A stretch of 64,000 nt of DNA from Campylobacter sp. GTDB lineage: Bacteria; Campylobacterota; Campylobacteria; Campylobacterales; Campylobacteraceae. The notes below the pieces were generated by a model, which saw nothing but the letters and a program-made list of their open reading frames with translations, was not told the DNA's origin and ran no database searches. Position numbers and translations under genes: made by a program. Shown here one piece after another: positions 10,105-21,153 of the stretch (positions are counted from its first letter, which is position 1; each line of letters opens with the position of its first letter). The stretch lies in assembly GCA_022775765.1 (NCBI GenBank), contig JALFKC010000032.1, positions 1 to 64,000 of the forward strand, given 5' to 3'.

Positions 10105-11264
10105 ACAAAAAAACTCTTCCGATTTTTTTACTCTATACTATCACAACGACGATTTTTATTCTATCTTTTGCAATTATATACTATGCTGATATGTATAGAG
10201 AGATCGAAAGAGTGGAATACAGAAATATTATGTATATTGCTAGAGAGATTGAACACGAGATAAAAGATGAAGATTTTAATGATATTGAATTCAAAGAAGA
10301 ATGGGGAGTTTTGGCTATTTTAATAGATAAAAATAGTGGTAAGATCCTAAAAAAAGAGTTTGATATCAATGAACTTGATGGGGCTAAGGCTGTGAATGCA
10401 CCTAGAGGGAAATTAAGGGCTAACTGGTTTAGACAGCAAGATTATATATATTTAAAAGCACAAATTTATATTAAACATAGCAGCCAAAATTATACTTTAA
10501 TTTTAAAAAGTGTTAAGTTTAAAAATAGCAAAAATGAGATCCTTATCAAAATTTCACTAATTTGTATTTTTTGCCTGATTTTGGTGCTTTTGGTTGGGTA
10601 TTTTATCATCTATCTTTCGCTTAAGCCAGTTTTTAATCAGATAAATGAGCTTAATCTTTTTATTAAAGATACCACCCACGAGATTAAAACCCCACTTAGT
10701 ATAATCTTAATGAGCGTGGAAGTTTTTGAGAATAACCCTCAAAAATATCTCACAAATATCAAAAATGCTACCAAAAATATCTCAAATATATATGATGATT
10801 TGGTTGAGTTAAATTTGCAAAGTTCGCCACTAAAGCTTGAAAATTTAGACATTTCAAATGAGTTAAATATGATAATAAGCCAATTTGATCCAATCGCAAA
10901 ATCAAAAAATCTAACACTAAAATCACAAATTCAACCCACAGAAATTTTAACCGACAAATCAAGAATAGACAAAATTTTTTATAATCTTTTAAGCAATGCT
11001 ATCAAGTATAGCTTTGAAAACTCTGAAATTTATATAAATTTAAATAGTGAGTTTTTTAGCATTAGAAATCAAAGCCAAACTATTAGCCCTGAGAATTTAG
11101 GCAAAATTTATGAGAAATTTAAGCGTTTTGACAAGACAAAAGGTGGCTTTGGAATAGGGCTAAGTTTAGTCAAAAAATATTGCGATGATTTAGGCTATGA
11201 AGTAGCTTGCCAAAGTCAAAATGAGATGACTGAGTTTAAAGTTGGCTTTAAATTTAAAAAATAG
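10098..11264 (+). CDS. sensor histidine kinase
   Basis: Two TM segments, H-box DTTHEIKTPLSIIL, N-box FYNLLSNAIKYS, GFGIGLSLVKKY. Confidence 0.93.
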   Translation: MLNKKTLPIFLLYTITTTIFILSFAIIYYADMYREIERVEYRNIMYIAREIEHEIKDEDFNDIEFKEEWGVLAILIDKNSGKILKKEFDINELDGAKAVNAPRGKLRANWFRQQDYIYLKAQIYIKHSSQNYTLILKSVKFKNSKNEILIKISLICIFCLILVLLVGYFIIYLSLKPVFNQINELNLFIKDTTHEIKTPLSIILMSVEVFENNPQKYLTNIKNATKNISNIYDDLVELNLQSSPLKLENLDISNELNMIISQFDPIAKSKNLTLKSQIQPTEILTDKSRIDKIFYNLLSNAIKYSFENSEIYINLNSEFFSIRNQSQTISPENLGKIYEKFKRFDKTKGGFGIGLSLVKKYCDDLGYEVACQSQNEMTEFKVGFKFKK

Positions 11265-11329
11265 AGTAAATTTAATCAAATTTTACGCTTAATAATTGTA
11301 AAATCTACAAATTTTAAATAAAGAGGCAT

Positions 11330-11947
11330 ATGGATATTATACTTTTGACCGAATATATCGGTATTGCGTCAGCTAGTTTAAGTGGATTTTTGTTTGGTGT
11401 TAAGAAGCGGTGTGATCTTTTGGGGCTATTTTTGGCGGCTATGCTAACAGGCATCGGCGGGGGAATTGCTAGGGATATCATCGTTGGAAGGGAAGTGTAT
11501 TCTTTTACACACTATCCGCCAATGTGCATAGTTCTTTTTATGATGGCTGTTGGATTTATTTTTGAGTTAAACACCAAACACGACAAACTTGAGGGCAAGT
11601 TTCTTTTTATTTTTACAGACGCGGTTGATGTAATTGCCTTTTCTATCGTTGGGTCGATGATAGCAATTGAGTATGGCTACAATGTTTTTGGCGTGATAAT
11701 GGTCGCATTTTGCAACGGCGTGGGAGGTGGAATTTTTAGAGATATTTTGTTAAATGAAGTTCCGTGGTTTTTAAGAACTGGGCTTTATGGAAGCATAAGT
11801 ATGGCGATTGGGCTGATATACTTTATAATGCATCATCTTGGGCTTACGAGTGTGGTTAGCATTATGACTTTGCTTGGGTTTGGAGTTGCGTTTAGAATGG
11901 TCGCGTATTATAAAAAATGGCATTTGCCAGTATTAAATTTGGAGTAG
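11330..11947 (+). CDS. trimeric intracellular cation channel / UPF0126 family membrane protein
   Basis: Duplicated glycine motif GIGGGIARDI / GVGGGIFRDIL typical of the family. Confidence 0.85.
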   Translation: MDIILLTEYIGIASASLSGFLFGVKKRCDLLGLFLAAMLTGIGGGIARDIIVGREVYSFTHYPPMCIVLFMMAVGFIFELNTKHDKLEGKFLFIFTDAVDVIAFSIVGSMIAIEYGYNVFGVIMVAFCNGVGGGIFRDILLNEVPWFLRTGLYGSISMAIGLIYFIMHHLGLTSVVSIMTLLGFGVAFRMVAYYKKWHLPVLNLE

Positions 11948-11950
11948 AAA

Positions 11951-13105
11951 ATGTTGATGAATAACTATAAAAGAGCTGATGTTTGCTTTGTAAAAGGCAA
12001 AGGCGCCCTACTTATTGACGAAAAAGGCAGGGATTATGTGGATTTTGGTTCAGGTATTGGGGTGTGTTCTTTAGGCCACGCAAACAAAAAAATCGCTAGA
12101 GTTATCAAAGATCAATCAAGAACTCTTCTTCACACCTCTAACTCGTTTCGCATAAACTCTCAACTCAAACTCTCAAAACTCATCGATGAGCTTTTGGGAT
12201 ATCAAACTTATGCGTTTTTTTGTAACTCGGGAGCTGAGGCAAATGAGTGTGCGATTAAGCTTGCAAGAAAATATGGCACACAAAATTTTGCAGACAAAAA
12301 GTATGAAATTTTATCGCTTTCCAACTCATTTCACGGACGAACTATCGCTACTTTAGCTCTAACTGGGCAGGATAAATTTCACCCAAGAGATTTTGCACCA
12401 TACCCCGATGGATTTAGATTTTTTGATAGCATTGATGAGATTATAGAAAATATCTCTGATAAAACTGTGGCGGTGATGATTGAGCTAGTGCAGGGTGAGG
12501 GTGGCATAAAACCCCTTGATATGGCAAAGGTTAAAGAGTTGGCTACTGTTTTAAAAAAGAGAGATTTGCTACTTATCACAGATGAAGTTCAGTGTGGGGT
12601 TTATAGAACAGGCGAGTTTGTAACCTCGCAAATTTATGGCATAACCCCAGATATCATCACATTTGCCAAAGGAATTGGTGCGGGGCTTCCTATGGGAGCT
12701 TGCGTTAGCAGAAATGACATCTTCACACCAGGCGATCACGGAAGCACATTTGGGGGTAATCCATTTGTCTCAACCGTGGCAATTGCTACCTTAAAAGAGC
12801 TAAAATCTCTAAAAGAGAGTGAAAAACTTGATAACAAAATAGAAATTTTCATTAAAAAACTTGACGCTATTATTGCAAAATTCCCAGAAATTTTTGATAA
12901 AAGAGTTGGTATAGGACTTATGCAAGGGCTTGTGCTAAAAGAGAGCAAAAATTTAGACAAGATTTTTGACAAAGCCCTAGAAAATGGCGTAGTAGTGCTA
13001 AAATCAGGCAAAGATACCGTGAGATTTTTGCCACCGCTTAACATAACCAAAAAAGAGATGAAAATCGGATTTGAGAGATTAAGAAAAGCTTTGGATGAAA
13101 TTTAG
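11951..13105 (+). CDS. argD: acetylornithine/succinyldiaminopimelate aminotransferase
   Basis: Class-III aminotransferase motifs (FCNSGAEANECAIKLAR, LLITDEVQCGVYRTG, FGGNPF). Confidence 0.92.
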   Translation: MLMNNYKRADVCFVKGKGALLIDEKGRDYVDFGSGIGVCSLGHANKKIARVIKDQSRTLLHTSNSFRINSQLKLSKLIDELLGYQTYAFFCNSGAEANECAIKLARKYGTQNFADKKYEILSLSNSFHGRTIATLALTGQDKFHPRDFAPYPDGFRFFDSIDEIIENISDKTVAVMIELVQGEGGIKPLDMAKVKELATVLKKRDLLLITDEVQCGVYRTGEFVTSQIYGITPDIITFAKGIGAGLPMGACVSRNDIFTPGDHGSTFGGNPFVSTVAIATLKELKSLKESEKLDNKIEIFIKKLDAIIAKFPEIFDKRVGIGLMQGLVLKESKNLDKIFDKALENGVVVLKSGKDTVRFLPPLNITKKEMKIGFERLRKALDEI

Positions 13106-14090
13106 TGAGTATTTTGAAGCGTGGCTTAATCAAAATTATTATAAAAATATAGCCAAAATTGGCAAAGATGGAGATTTTTATACCGCAGTTAGCGTAGGTG
13201 GGCTTTTTGGGGCGATTATTGCTAATAAAATTTTAAGAATTAGTGATGATTATTTTAAATCAAATGCTTCAAATTCAACCAAAATCGCCATCGTAGAGAT
13301 CGGCACAAATGAGGGCTATTTGATAGGTGATATCATCAGTGGGCTTTATGGGCTAGATGAGAGTTTTGAAGCTAAATTTGAGTTTTTTGTGCTTGAACCG
13401 CTTGAGAGTTTGCAAGAGTTGCAAAAGGGAAATTTCGCCAAAAGATTTGGTAATGAAGTGCAGATAACTCACCTAGAAGAGCTTAGAAAAGATGAGTTTG
13501 ATAGAGCGATTTTTATCTCAAATGAACTATTTGACACCTTTAGCGTAGAGCTTTTTGATAATGGTAAGATGGCATACATTAAAAATCACCGAATTTATTT
13601 TGATAAAGCTGATTTGAAAATTTGTCAAATTGCTGATAAATTCAGCATAATTAAAGGTGAAATTCCAATAAATTTAGATAAATTTATATCTCAGATTTGT
13701 GAGAGCACAAAAGAGTTTGATTTTATTAGTTTTGACTATTTTGCTCTGCAAAATTTGGATAAATTTAGCATTAGAGTCTATAAAAATCATCAAGTTTTTA
13801 ACCTTGATGAGATAAGCTTAAGTGAGTTTTTTGGGGTGAGCGATATTACCTATAATGTAAATTTTGATATTATAAAAGACTATTTTTTAAACCATAAAAA
13901 TATTAAGCTAGTGGATTTTAAAAAACAGAGCGTGGCTTTGGTTGAGTTTGGGGCAGATAGAGTGCTTGAGATCTTAAGGCAAAAAGGTGGAGAAACTCAC
14001 TATCAAAATGGCGTTAAACAGCTAAAAAGATTGATTTATGAATTTGACGATAAATTTAAAATGACACATTTTAAAAAGGTAAAAAGATGA
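13095..14090 (+). CDS. SAM-dependent methyltransferase, MidA/DUF185-like
   Basis: KIGKDGDFYTAVSVGGLFGAIIA and FISNELFDTFSVE motifs. Confidence 0.75.
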   Translation: MKFSEYFEAWLNQNYYKNIAKIGKDGDFYTAVSVGGLFGAIIANKILRISDDYFKSNASNSTKIAIVEIGTNEGYLIGDIISGLYGLDESFEAKFEFFVLEPLESLQELQKGNFAKRFGNEVQITHLEELRKDEFDRAIFISNELFDTFSVELFDNGKMAYIKNHRIYFDKADLKICQIADKFSIIKGEIPINLDKFISQICESTKEFDFISFDYFALQNLDKFSIRVYKNHQVFNLDEISLSEFFGVSDITYNVNFDIIKDYFLNHKNIKLVDFKKQSVALVEFGADRVLEILRQKGGETHYQNGVKQLKRLIYEFDDKFKMTHFKKVKR

Positions 14091-14434
14091 GAATTTTTGT
14101 GGATTGCGAGTGCATTTTGCTTCAAAAATCATTAGAAATTTTCCTAAAAGATGAGCTTAGTTCTAAAGAAAAAGCGGATTTTGTAATAAGCGATGAAGAG
14201 GGAATTTATGACAAGCCGCTTTTTTTGATTTCAGCGTATTCGCCATATCTTAATATCCCTTTTAACAAATTTGAGCTCTTTAGCGCTTTAAAAAGTTTCT
14301 CTACAAATTTACCTGCTAATTTACCTACAGCTATCTCTCAAATTCAAAGCCCTGAGAGTATTGAGGATAAAATTTCTGATCTTTTTGATGAGTTTAAAGA
14401 TAGGTTAATCCAAATCATAAAAGAGAGTAGATGA
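14087..14434 (+). CDS. conserved hypothetical protein
   Basis: 115-aa ORF overlapping both neighbours by 4 bp in a tight operon. Confidence 0.7.
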   Translation: MRIFVDCECILLQKSLEIFLKDELSSKEKADFVISDEEGIYDKPLFLISAYSPYLNIPFNKFELFSALKSFSTNLPANLPTAISQIQSPESIEDKISDLFDEFKDRLIQIIKESR

Positions 14435-14985
14435 AAGCAGTTATTACAAGTGGAATTTTTAAAGGCAAAAAGCTTATTTTGCCAAGCCTAGAGACCACCA
14501 GAAGCACCAAAGCTATCGTTAAAGAGTCATTTTTGGATAGTTATAGAGATGAGATTAGGGGGCGAGTTTTTATTGAAGGGTTTGGCGGAAGTGGGCTAAT
14601 GGCAGCGAGTGCACTCAGTAATGGTGCAAAATTAGCCTACGCCATAGAAAAAGACAGAGACGCTTATGAGATTTTAAAGCAAAATTTCACCACTCTTTCA
14701 CCAAAATTAAGGGCGATTAACGCTGATTTTTTTAAGGTTATTGATGAGATTTTGGTGGAAAATTTGGGCGTAATTTTGTATATTGACCCGCCGTTTGACA
14801 TTAGGGTTGGCTTTGATGAAATTTACAATAAAGTGTGTGAGTTTATCAAGCATCTTAATAAAAAAAGAGCTTTTTTGGTGGCAATTGAGCACCACTCAAA
14901 GATTGAACTTCCCCAAAATTTGGGCGAATTTAATATAAGAAAAACTAAAAAATTTGGGAGGACGGCTTTAAGCTATTATGAATAA
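14431..14985 (+). CDS. rsmD: 16S rRNA (guanine(966)-N(2))-methyltransferase
   Basis: ITSGIFKGKKL... STKAIVKESFLDS... IEGFGGSGLMAASALSNGA... ILYIDPPF. Confidence 0.9.
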   Translation: MKAVITSGIFKGKKLILPSLETTRSTKAIVKESFLDSYRDEIRGRVFIEGFGGSGLMAASALSNGAKLAYAIEKDRDAYEILKQNFTTLSPKLRAINADFFKVIDEILVENLGVILYIDPPFDIRVGFDEIYNKVCEFIKHLNKKRAFLVAIEHHSKIELPQNLGEFNIRKTKKFGRTALSYYE

Positions 14986-15778
14986 AAATTTAAAAGACCT
15001 ACTTGATTTTTATACAGACCTTAAAAATAACGAAAAGGGATTAAATGAAGCACCAGATCCATTTCAAGTATCAAAAACACTTGATAGTGAAGTGGCGATC
15101 CTCGCTTGTGCACTTTTTGCGTATGGAAGTGCAAAAAATATAGTTAAATTTTTGCATTCACTTGACTTTTCTTTGTTAGAAAAAAGTGACGATGAGATCA
15201 AAAATACTTTAAAATCTCACAAATATAGATTTCAAAATAGCAGTGATGTAGCTCAGATTTTCATCACTCTTAAGCGTTTTAGCGAGAAACATAGCATTGA
15301 AAATTTGGTAGCACAAGGGATAAAAGAGCACTCTATCTTAAAAAATACTAAAGAGATAAATATTGTGGATGGGATAAATTTACTAATTAGCAAATTTTAT
15401 GAGCTAAATGATTACCGCTCAGATGGTTATGAGTTCTTTTTTGGGCGATGTTTTGACAAAACACCAACTTCGCCTTATAAAAGATACAATATGTTTTTAA
15501 GGTGGATGGTTAGAGATGGCGGAATTGATCTTGGGCGTTATAAAAATATTGACAAAAAAGATCTTCTTATGCCCTTAGATGTGCATACTCATAGGGTTTC
15601 TTTGGCCTTAGGGCTTTGCAAAAGAAAGAGTTATGATTATAAAACAGTCGTTGAGATAACTAAAACTTTGCGTGAATTTGACCCAAATGATCCTATCAAA
15701 TATGATTTTGCACTTTACCGCATTGGCCAACTTAAAGAGCTTGAACTTATCAAACAAAGGATTAAGAGTGGAATTTGA
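14978..15778 (+). CDS. TIGR02757-type conserved protein
   Basis: FFFGRCFDKTPTSPYKRYNMFLRWMVRDGGIDLG and PLDVHTHRVSLALG motifs. Confidence 0.82.
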   Translation: MNKNLKDLLDFYTDLKNNEKGLNEAPDPFQVSKTLDSEVAILACALFAYGSAKNIVKFLHSLDFSLLEKSDDEIKNTLKSHKYRFQNSSDVAQIFITLKRFSEKHSIENLVAQGIKEHSILKNTKEINIVDGINLLISKFYELNDYRSDGYEFFFGRCFDKTPTSPYKRYNMFLRWMVRDGGIDLGRYKNIDKKDLLMPLDVHTHRVSLALGLCKRKSYDYKTVVEITKTLREFDPNDPIKYDFALYRIGQLKELELIKQRIKSGI

Positions 15779-16535
15779 AATTTGGCAATTTGGAATATTT
15801 TTTATCGCAGCTTTTATGGGCGGATTTATCGACGCGATAGCAGGTGGGGGCGGTTTGATATGCTTACCAGTGCTACTAAATATGGGCGTTCCTGTGCATA
15901 TTGCTCTAGCAACCAATAAGCTTCAAGGAAGTTTTGGCTCATTTACTGCGGCTTTAAATTTCGTCCTAAAAGGGCTAGTTGATTTAAGAGATATCGTCTC
16001 TGGGATAGTTTTTACTTTTATTGGGGCGGTGCTTGGGACATATCTTGTCTCGATAATGGACGCTGGATTTTTAGAGTACTTAATACCTGTTTTTTTAACT
16101 ATTATCTTTATTTACACGCTTTTTTCGCCAAATTTAGGCGAAGTTGAGAGAAATCCATTACTAAAAAGTAAGCCATTTTATCTACTTTTTGGACTTTTAC
16201 TTGGATTTTATGATGGGTTTTTTGGCCCTGGGACTGGCTCATTTTGGACGATAGCTTTGATAGCAATTTTAGGGCTTGGACTTAAAAATGCGATTGCTCA
16301 AACAAAGGTGTTTAATTTTGTCTCAAATATCGTCTCTTTAGCTGTGTTTTTGATGGTTGGAGAGGTTTATTTGGTAGTTGGGTTGGTGATGGCTGTAGGG
16401 CAGGTACTTGGCGGATATATGGGCTCAAATATGGTTGTGAAAAAAGATGTTAAATTTATCAAAAATATCTTTTTGGCGGTTGTTGGTTTTATAATTTTAA
16501 ACTTAATATACAAATATATTTTGTCGCAAATTTAG
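15768..16535 (+). CDS. TSUP family (TauE/SafE) membrane transporter
   Basis: GGFIDAIAGGGGLICLPVLLNMGVPVHIALATNKLQGSFGS and YDGFFGPGTGSF; GTG at 15768 preferred to the ORF-track start at 15672. Confidence 0.88.
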   Translation: MEFEIWQFGIFFIAAFMGGFIDAIAGGGGLICLPVLLNMGVPVHIALATNKLQGSFGSFTAALNFVLKGLVDLRDIVSGIVFTFIGAVLGTYLVSIMDAGFLEYLIPVFLTIIFIYTLFSPNLGEVERNPLLKSKPFYLLFGLLLGFYDGFFGPGTGSFWTIALIAILGLGLKNAIAQTKVFNFVSNIVSLAVFLMVGEVYLVVGLVMAVGQVLGGYMGSNMVVKKDVKFIKNIFLAVVGFIILNLIYKYILSQI

Positions 16536-16590
16536 CTTTAAATTTGCTAGCTTAACTTGTAAAATATGGTAAATTTAGCTATAAATTTAC
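16526..16590. terminator. two AT-rich inverted repeats between convergent TSUP (+) and yaaA (-)
   Basis: GCAAATTTA-GCTT-TAAATTTGC at 16526-16547 and GTAAATTTA-GCTA-TAAATTTAC at 16569-16590, read directly. Confidence 0.5.
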
Positions 16591-17303
16591 CCAACTATCT
16601 CATAATTTAACTCAGTTTTATTTTTAATCTCTTTGATATCTATGAGCTTTAGATTTTCTAAGCTAATATTTAAAATTTCACCCCTGTTTTTTGGTTTTGT
16701 GATTGCGATATTTCTAAGCACCAATCCCCTATAATGCTTAGCAAAATGACTAACTGTTTTGCCGTTTTTTAGAAATTTAAAGGTGATAAAAGGCGAAGTG
16801 ATTTTATAGATTTTCTCATAAAAAGATGGGCGAAGATCTATGATGATTTTGCCATCTAAAAGCTCATCAAGACTTTTTTTGATGGCTTTAGCATAAAAAT
16901 TGTATTGATTAAAATTTCCTAAAATTTCACCCTGTTTTAGGTGATAGTATGGGATTTTATCACTTCCCCAAATCGGTCCAAAGAGATTTGAAAATACTAT
17001 AGTCGAATTTGCGATAAATTCAGTTTCATCATCTTTTAAAGTCTCTATATTAAGGGCCTTATAAGCAACCCCGTCGTATCTTTTAAGAGCGATCAAAAGC
17101 TTATCAAACTCACCCACATCAACCTTATAATTTTTTAGAAAATTTCTACTTATTTTTTCATCTTTTAAACACTTTAAATACCTATTTAAAACTTCATCTC
17201 TCTCATCTTTAAATTTCGAATCAAAAAGCTTTGAGTTGTCAAATTTACTAGCTTTGCCACCGCTATTTTTAAGCTCACTTGGTGCAAAAAGTATATACAT
17301 CAT
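16587..17303 (-). CDS. yaaA: YaaA family peroxide stress protein (DUF328)
   Basis: FAPSELKNSGGKASKFD, YDGVAYKALN, FSNLFGPIWGSDKIPYYHLK, FVTFKFLKNGKTVSHFAKHYRG-like pattern. Confidence 0.83.
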   Translation of the reverse strand: MMYILFAPSELKNSGGKASKFDNSKLFDSKFKDERDEVLNRYLKCLKDEKISRNFLKNYKVDVGEFDKLLIALKRYDGVAYKALNIETLKDDETEFIANSTIVFSNLFGPIWGSDKIPYYHLKQGEILGNFNQYNFYAKAIKKSLDELLDGKIIIDLRPSFYEKIYKITSPFITFKFLKNGKTVSHFAKHYRGLVLRNIAITKPKNRGEILNISLENLKLIDIKEIKNKTELNYEIVG

Positions 17304-17434
17304 CTCTCCTTGTTTTGCAAAATAGTAAATTTACATAAAATCCTTAAATAAAGCGTAAAAGTAGCACTCTTTTAAATAAAATTTAACCTATATTTGGGTA
17401 AAATTATCCAGTTATTTTGTCTAAAAGGTTTTAT

Positions 17435-18118
17435 ATGTTAAAAGACATTTTTTTGTTTGTGGGTAGTTTGATTACTTACGATCACGCATTTATCTATATG
17501 TTTCACTTGATTCTTGTGGTTGCTATCACTATAGTTTTAGCTTCGATGGCTACAAAATCTATGCAGTTAGTCCCTCGTGGGGTGCAAAATGTGATGGAAG
17601 CGTATCTTGGTGCGGTTTTATCAATGGGAAAAGACGCGATGGGAAGCACAGAGTTAGCTAGAAAATACCTACCTTTGGTTGCTACTATCGGTTTTGTAGT
17701 TTTTATAAGCAATATAGTAGGTTTGGTTCCAGGATTTGAGGCCCCAACCGCTAGTTTAAATCTTACATTAGCTCTAACTTTGTGTGTGTTTATATATTAT
17801 CACTTTGAGGGTGTGAGAGTTAATGGATTTTTTGGCTATATGAAGCACTTTATGGGACCATCAAAAGCACTAGCACCACTTATGTTTTTTATAGAGATTG
17901 TCTCTCACCTTTCAAGAATAGTTTCACTCTCTTTTCGTCTTTTTGGTAATATCAAGGGTGATGACCTTTTCTTGCTTGTTATGCTAACACTAGCTCCGTG
18001 GATTATCCCTATGGTGCCTTACGCTTTGCTTACATTTATGGCAATACTACAGACATTTATCTTTATGATTCTTACATATGTCTATCTTGCAGGTGCAGTT
18101 GTCGTAGATGAACATTAA
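17435..18118 (+). CDS. atpB: F0F1 ATP synthase subunit a
   Basis: ATP-synthase subunit a signature ([22 protein letters not shown]); internal ATG preferred to the upstream TTG. Confidence 0.93.
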   Translation: MLKDIFLFVGSLITYDHAFIYMFHLILVVAITIVLASMATKSMQLVPRGVQNVMEAYLGAVLSMGKDAMGSTELARKYLPLVATIGFVVFISNIVGLVPGFEAPTASLNLTLALTLCVFIYYHFEGVRVNGFFGYMKHFMGPSKALAPLMFFIEIVSHLSRIVSLSFRLFGNIKGDDLFLLVMLTLAPWIIPMVPYALLTFMAILQTFIFMILTYVYLAGAVVVDEH

Positions 18119-18308
18119 TCTTTGGTTAATGTATTTTTTGCTCGGTGCTTCCTATGGACTGCTATTTATAGGAGTGCTTGAGCTGTTTTTTGAAATTCCA
18201 TATATTAGCTTTTATTTTGTATTGTTTAAATTGCTTCCAGGATTAGTTTGTGTTGTGATAGTAAATTTACTCATCTCAAATTACAAATTAAGACACAAAA
18301 TTGACTAA
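18108..18308 (+). CDS. small integral membrane protein
   Basis: 66-aa hydrophobic ORF overlapping the atpB 3' end; a small membrane protein next to atpB is known in Campylobacter. Confidence 0.75.
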   Translation: MNINLWLMYFLLGASYGLLFIGVLELFFEIPYISFYFVLFKLLPGLVCVVIVNLLISNYKLRHKID

Positions 18309-18368
18309 AATTTATAGATATTAAAAGCATTTGGTGCTAAAATACTAAAAATTTAATTAAGGAAAATA

Positions 18369-19787
18369 ATGTTTGAAATTGTAATAGGATTAGAGGTTCA
18401 TTGTCAGTTAAATACCAAAACTAAGATTTTTTGCTCTTGTGCTACGAGTTTTGGAGATGAGCCAAATACAAATGTTTGCCCTGTTTGCCTTGGTTTGCCA
18501 GGTGCTTTGCCAGTATTAAATAAAGAAGCTGTTATCAAAGCGATTAGTTTTGGAACGGCAGTCAATGCCACTATCAATCAAAACTCAGTTTTTGATAGGA
18601 AAAACTACTTCTACCCAGACCTTCCAAAGGCGTATCAAATTTCTCAATTTAGCATACCCATCGTAGAAAATGGCGAGCTTTTTATAGACATTGATGGTAA
18701 GGATAAAAGAATTGGTATCACTAGAGCTCACCTTGAAGAAGACGCTGGCAAAAACAACCATGAAGATTTTAGAAGTTTAGTGGATTTAAACCGTGCAGGC
18801 ACACCACTTCTTGAGATAGTAAGTGAACCAGATATGAGAAGTAGCGATGAGGCTGTAGCGTATCTTAAGAAGCTTCACTCGATTTTGAGATTTTTGAATA
18901 TTAGTGATGCAAATATGCAAGAAGGAAGCTTTCGCTGCGATGTTAATGTCAGCATTCGCCCAAAGGGTGATGACAAGCTCTACACTAGAGTTGAGATTAA
19001 AAACCTAAACTCATTTAAATTTATCCAAAAAGCGATTGAGTATGAGGTAGATAGGCAAACTTCTGCGTGGGAAGATGGAGTTTATGACAAAGAAGTTGTG
19101 CAAGAAACAAGGCTTTTTGACACCAAAAATTTAATCACAAAATCTATGAGAAGCAAAGAAGATAGTGCTGAATATAGATATTTCCCAGACCCTGATCTAC
19201 TGCCTGTGCATATTGATGATGAGATGATGCAAAAAGGGCGTAATATCAACGAACTTCCTAATGAGAAGCTCAAAAGATATGTCGAAAAGCTTGGTATCAA
19301 AGAGAGTGACGCAAGGGTTATTATCTCAACTTATGAGATGGCGAAGTTTTTTGAGGATTTAATAGAAGCAGGGCATGAGCCAAAACTTTGCGTAACTTGG
19401 CTAACAGTTGAACTTCAAGCAAGGCTAAAAAACGGTCTAACTATCGAAGATAGCCCGGTTGATAGCACAAAATTAGGGCAAATTTTAACTAGAATAGAAG
19501 ATAATACTATCTCTCAAAAAGCCGCAAAAGATGTGCTTGATTATCTGATGGAAAATAATGAGAGTGTTGATAGCGTTATAGATAAACTTGACCTTAAACA
19601 AGTTAGCGATGATGGTGCGATAAGTGCCGTAATAGACGCGGTTTTAACCAAAAATGCTGATAAAGTTACTGAGTATAAAAGTGGTAAGGACAAACTCTTT
19701 GGCTTTTTTGTCGGTCAGGTTATGAAAGAGGGCAAGGGTGCATTTAACCCAGCTAAAGTTAATGAACTTCTAAAGCAAAAGTTATGA
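18369..19787 (+). CDS. gatB: Asp-tRNA(Asn)/Glu-tRNA(Gln) amidotransferase subunit B
   Basis: [52 protein letters not shown]. Confidence 0.97.
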   Translation: MFEIVIGLEVHCQLNTKTKIFCSCATSFGDEPNTNVCPVCLGLPGALPVLNKEAVIKAISFGTAVNATINQNSVFDRKNYFYPDLPKAYQISQFSIPIVENGELFIDIDGKDKRIGITRAHLEEDAGKNNHEDFRSLVDLNRAGTPLLEIVSEPDMRSSDEAVAYLKKLHSILRFLNISDANMQEGSFRCDVNVSIRPKGDDKLYTRVEIKNLNSFKFIQKAIEYEVDRQTSAWEDGVYDKEVVQETRLFDTKNLITKSMRSKEDSAEYRYFPDPDLLPVHIDDEMMQKGRNINELPNEKLKRYVEKLGIKESDARVIISTYEMAKFFEDLIEAGHEPKLCVTWLTVELQARLKNGLTIEDSPVDSTKLGQILTRIEDNTISQKAAKDVLDYLMENNESVDSVIDKLDLKQVSDDGAISAVIDAVLTKNADKVTEYKSGKDKLFGFFVGQVMKEGKGAFNPAKVNELLKQKL

Positions 19788-20677
19788 TCTCTATAATTGG
19801 TGCGGGCAAGTGGGGACAGGCTCTAAAGCAGGCGTTTGAAGACGCAGGAAATAGAGTTTTGATCTCATCACGCTCACCTAGGCAGATAGCGGATTTTTGT
19901 AAGCTTGATGAAGCTTTAAAAAGTGAGTATTTGGTATTTGCTATCTCAGCCCAAGCCATTAGACCTTGGCTCGAAACAAATGCTAAAAATGGCGAGTTAA
20001 ATGGCAAAAAAATCCTTGTCGCTGCTAAAGGCATAGATGTAGCAACTGGCAAGTTTTTGAATGAAATTTTTGAAGAGTATTCAAGCAATATTGCCTATTT
20101 ATCGGGTCCATCTTTTGCTAGTGAGGTTATGCTAAGGCTTCCTTGTGCGGTTGTGGTTAGCTCTAAAATCAAAGATTTAAGAGATGATTTTACTAGGTTT
20201 TTCCCAAGTTATATCAAAGTTTACAGTGAAGATGATATTATAGGGGCTGAGATTTGTGGAGCGTATAAAAATGTCATAGCAATCGCTAGTGGGATTTGCG
20301 ATGGGCTAAATTTAGGCAACAATGCAAGGGCTAGCTTGATTGCTAGAGGGCTTGTAGAGATTGCTAGGTTTGGTAAAGTTTTTGGTGCAAGAGACGAGAC
20401 ATTTTTGGGGCTTAGTGGGGCAGGAGATCTGTTTTTAACAGCTTCAAGCAATCTATCAAGAAACTACAGAGTTGGCTTTGCTCTAGCTTGTGGCAAGAGT
20501 TTGGATGAGATTTTGGCTGAGCTTGGTGAAGTGGCTGAAGGCGTTGCAACATCCAAAGCAATAGTCAAAATCTCAAATTCAATGCAAATTTACACACCAA
20601 TCGCAACTGAGGTTTCGCTTATTATTGATGGAAAGAATGCAAAGAATAGCTTAAAAGATCTGCTTAAGAAAAAATAA
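19784..20677 (+). CDS. gpsA: glycerol-3-phosphate dehydrogenase [NAD(P)+]
   Basis: [62 protein letters not shown]. Confidence 0.95.
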   Translation: MISIIGAGKWGQALKQAFEDAGNRVLISSRSPRQIADFCKLDEALKSEYLVFAISAQAIRPWLETNAKNGELNGKKILVAAKGIDVATGKFLNEIFEEYSSNIAYLSGPSFASEVMLRLPCAVVVSSKIKDLRDDFTRFFPSYIKVYSEDDIIGAEICGAYKNVIAIASGICDGLNLGNNARASLIARGLVEIARFGKVFGARDETFLGLSGAGDLFLTASSNLSRNYRVGFALACGKSLDEILAELGEVAEGVATSKAIVKISNSMQIYTPIATEVSLIIDGKNAKNSLKDLLKKK

Positions 20678-20714
20678 ATTTGCTAAAATATATTTTGAAA
20701 TTTTAGCAAATTTA
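20675..20714. terminator. strong inverted repeat between convergent genes
   Basis: 15-bp perfect arms TAAATTTGCTAAAAT ... ATTTTAGCAAATTTA around a 10-nt loop. Confidence 0.65.
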
Positions 20715-20733
20715 CACTCTTTTAGAGTAAATT

Positions 20734-21153
20734 TTATAGCCCCTTATAAATATCGTAGAATTTATCTTTTTGTGTCTCATTGATATTTTGAAAATCTACT
20801 AGATACTCTTCATTGATTTTTGAGAGCTTATCAAGCACGTGAAATAGCTTAGTTTCCCACCTTTGAGAGTCTTGCAGGTTTTTGTGAGTTTGGATGATAA
20901 AATCAAGTTCGTTCGTAAGATCTTGCAAATCACGTTTTAAATCAAATCTATCTTTGCCATCTTTTAGCTCTAAAGCGTCCAAGTTTTTTTCAAAATATTC
21001 GATCTCTTTGAGAATTTCAGTTGCAAAAATACCGTATTTAAGAGCGTCATTTCTAACTAAATTTGAATTAGGATTTGCCTCAAATTTAAGAATTTGTGTG
21101 TAAATTACAATTGCTACAATCGCAATTGCAGTTATTAAAAGACCAATTGTCAT
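20734..21153 (-). CDS. hypothetical protein with N-terminal TM and coiled-coil-like region
   Basis: 139-aa ORF, 4-bp overlap with the upstream rarD-like gene. Confidence 0.7.
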   Translation of the reverse strand: MTIGLLITAIAIVAIVIYTQILKFEANPNSNLVRNDALKYGIFATEILKEIEYFEKNLDALELKDGKDRFDLKRDLQDLTNELDFIIQTHKNLQDSQRWETKLFHVLDKLSKINEEYLVDFQNINETQKDKFYDIYKGL

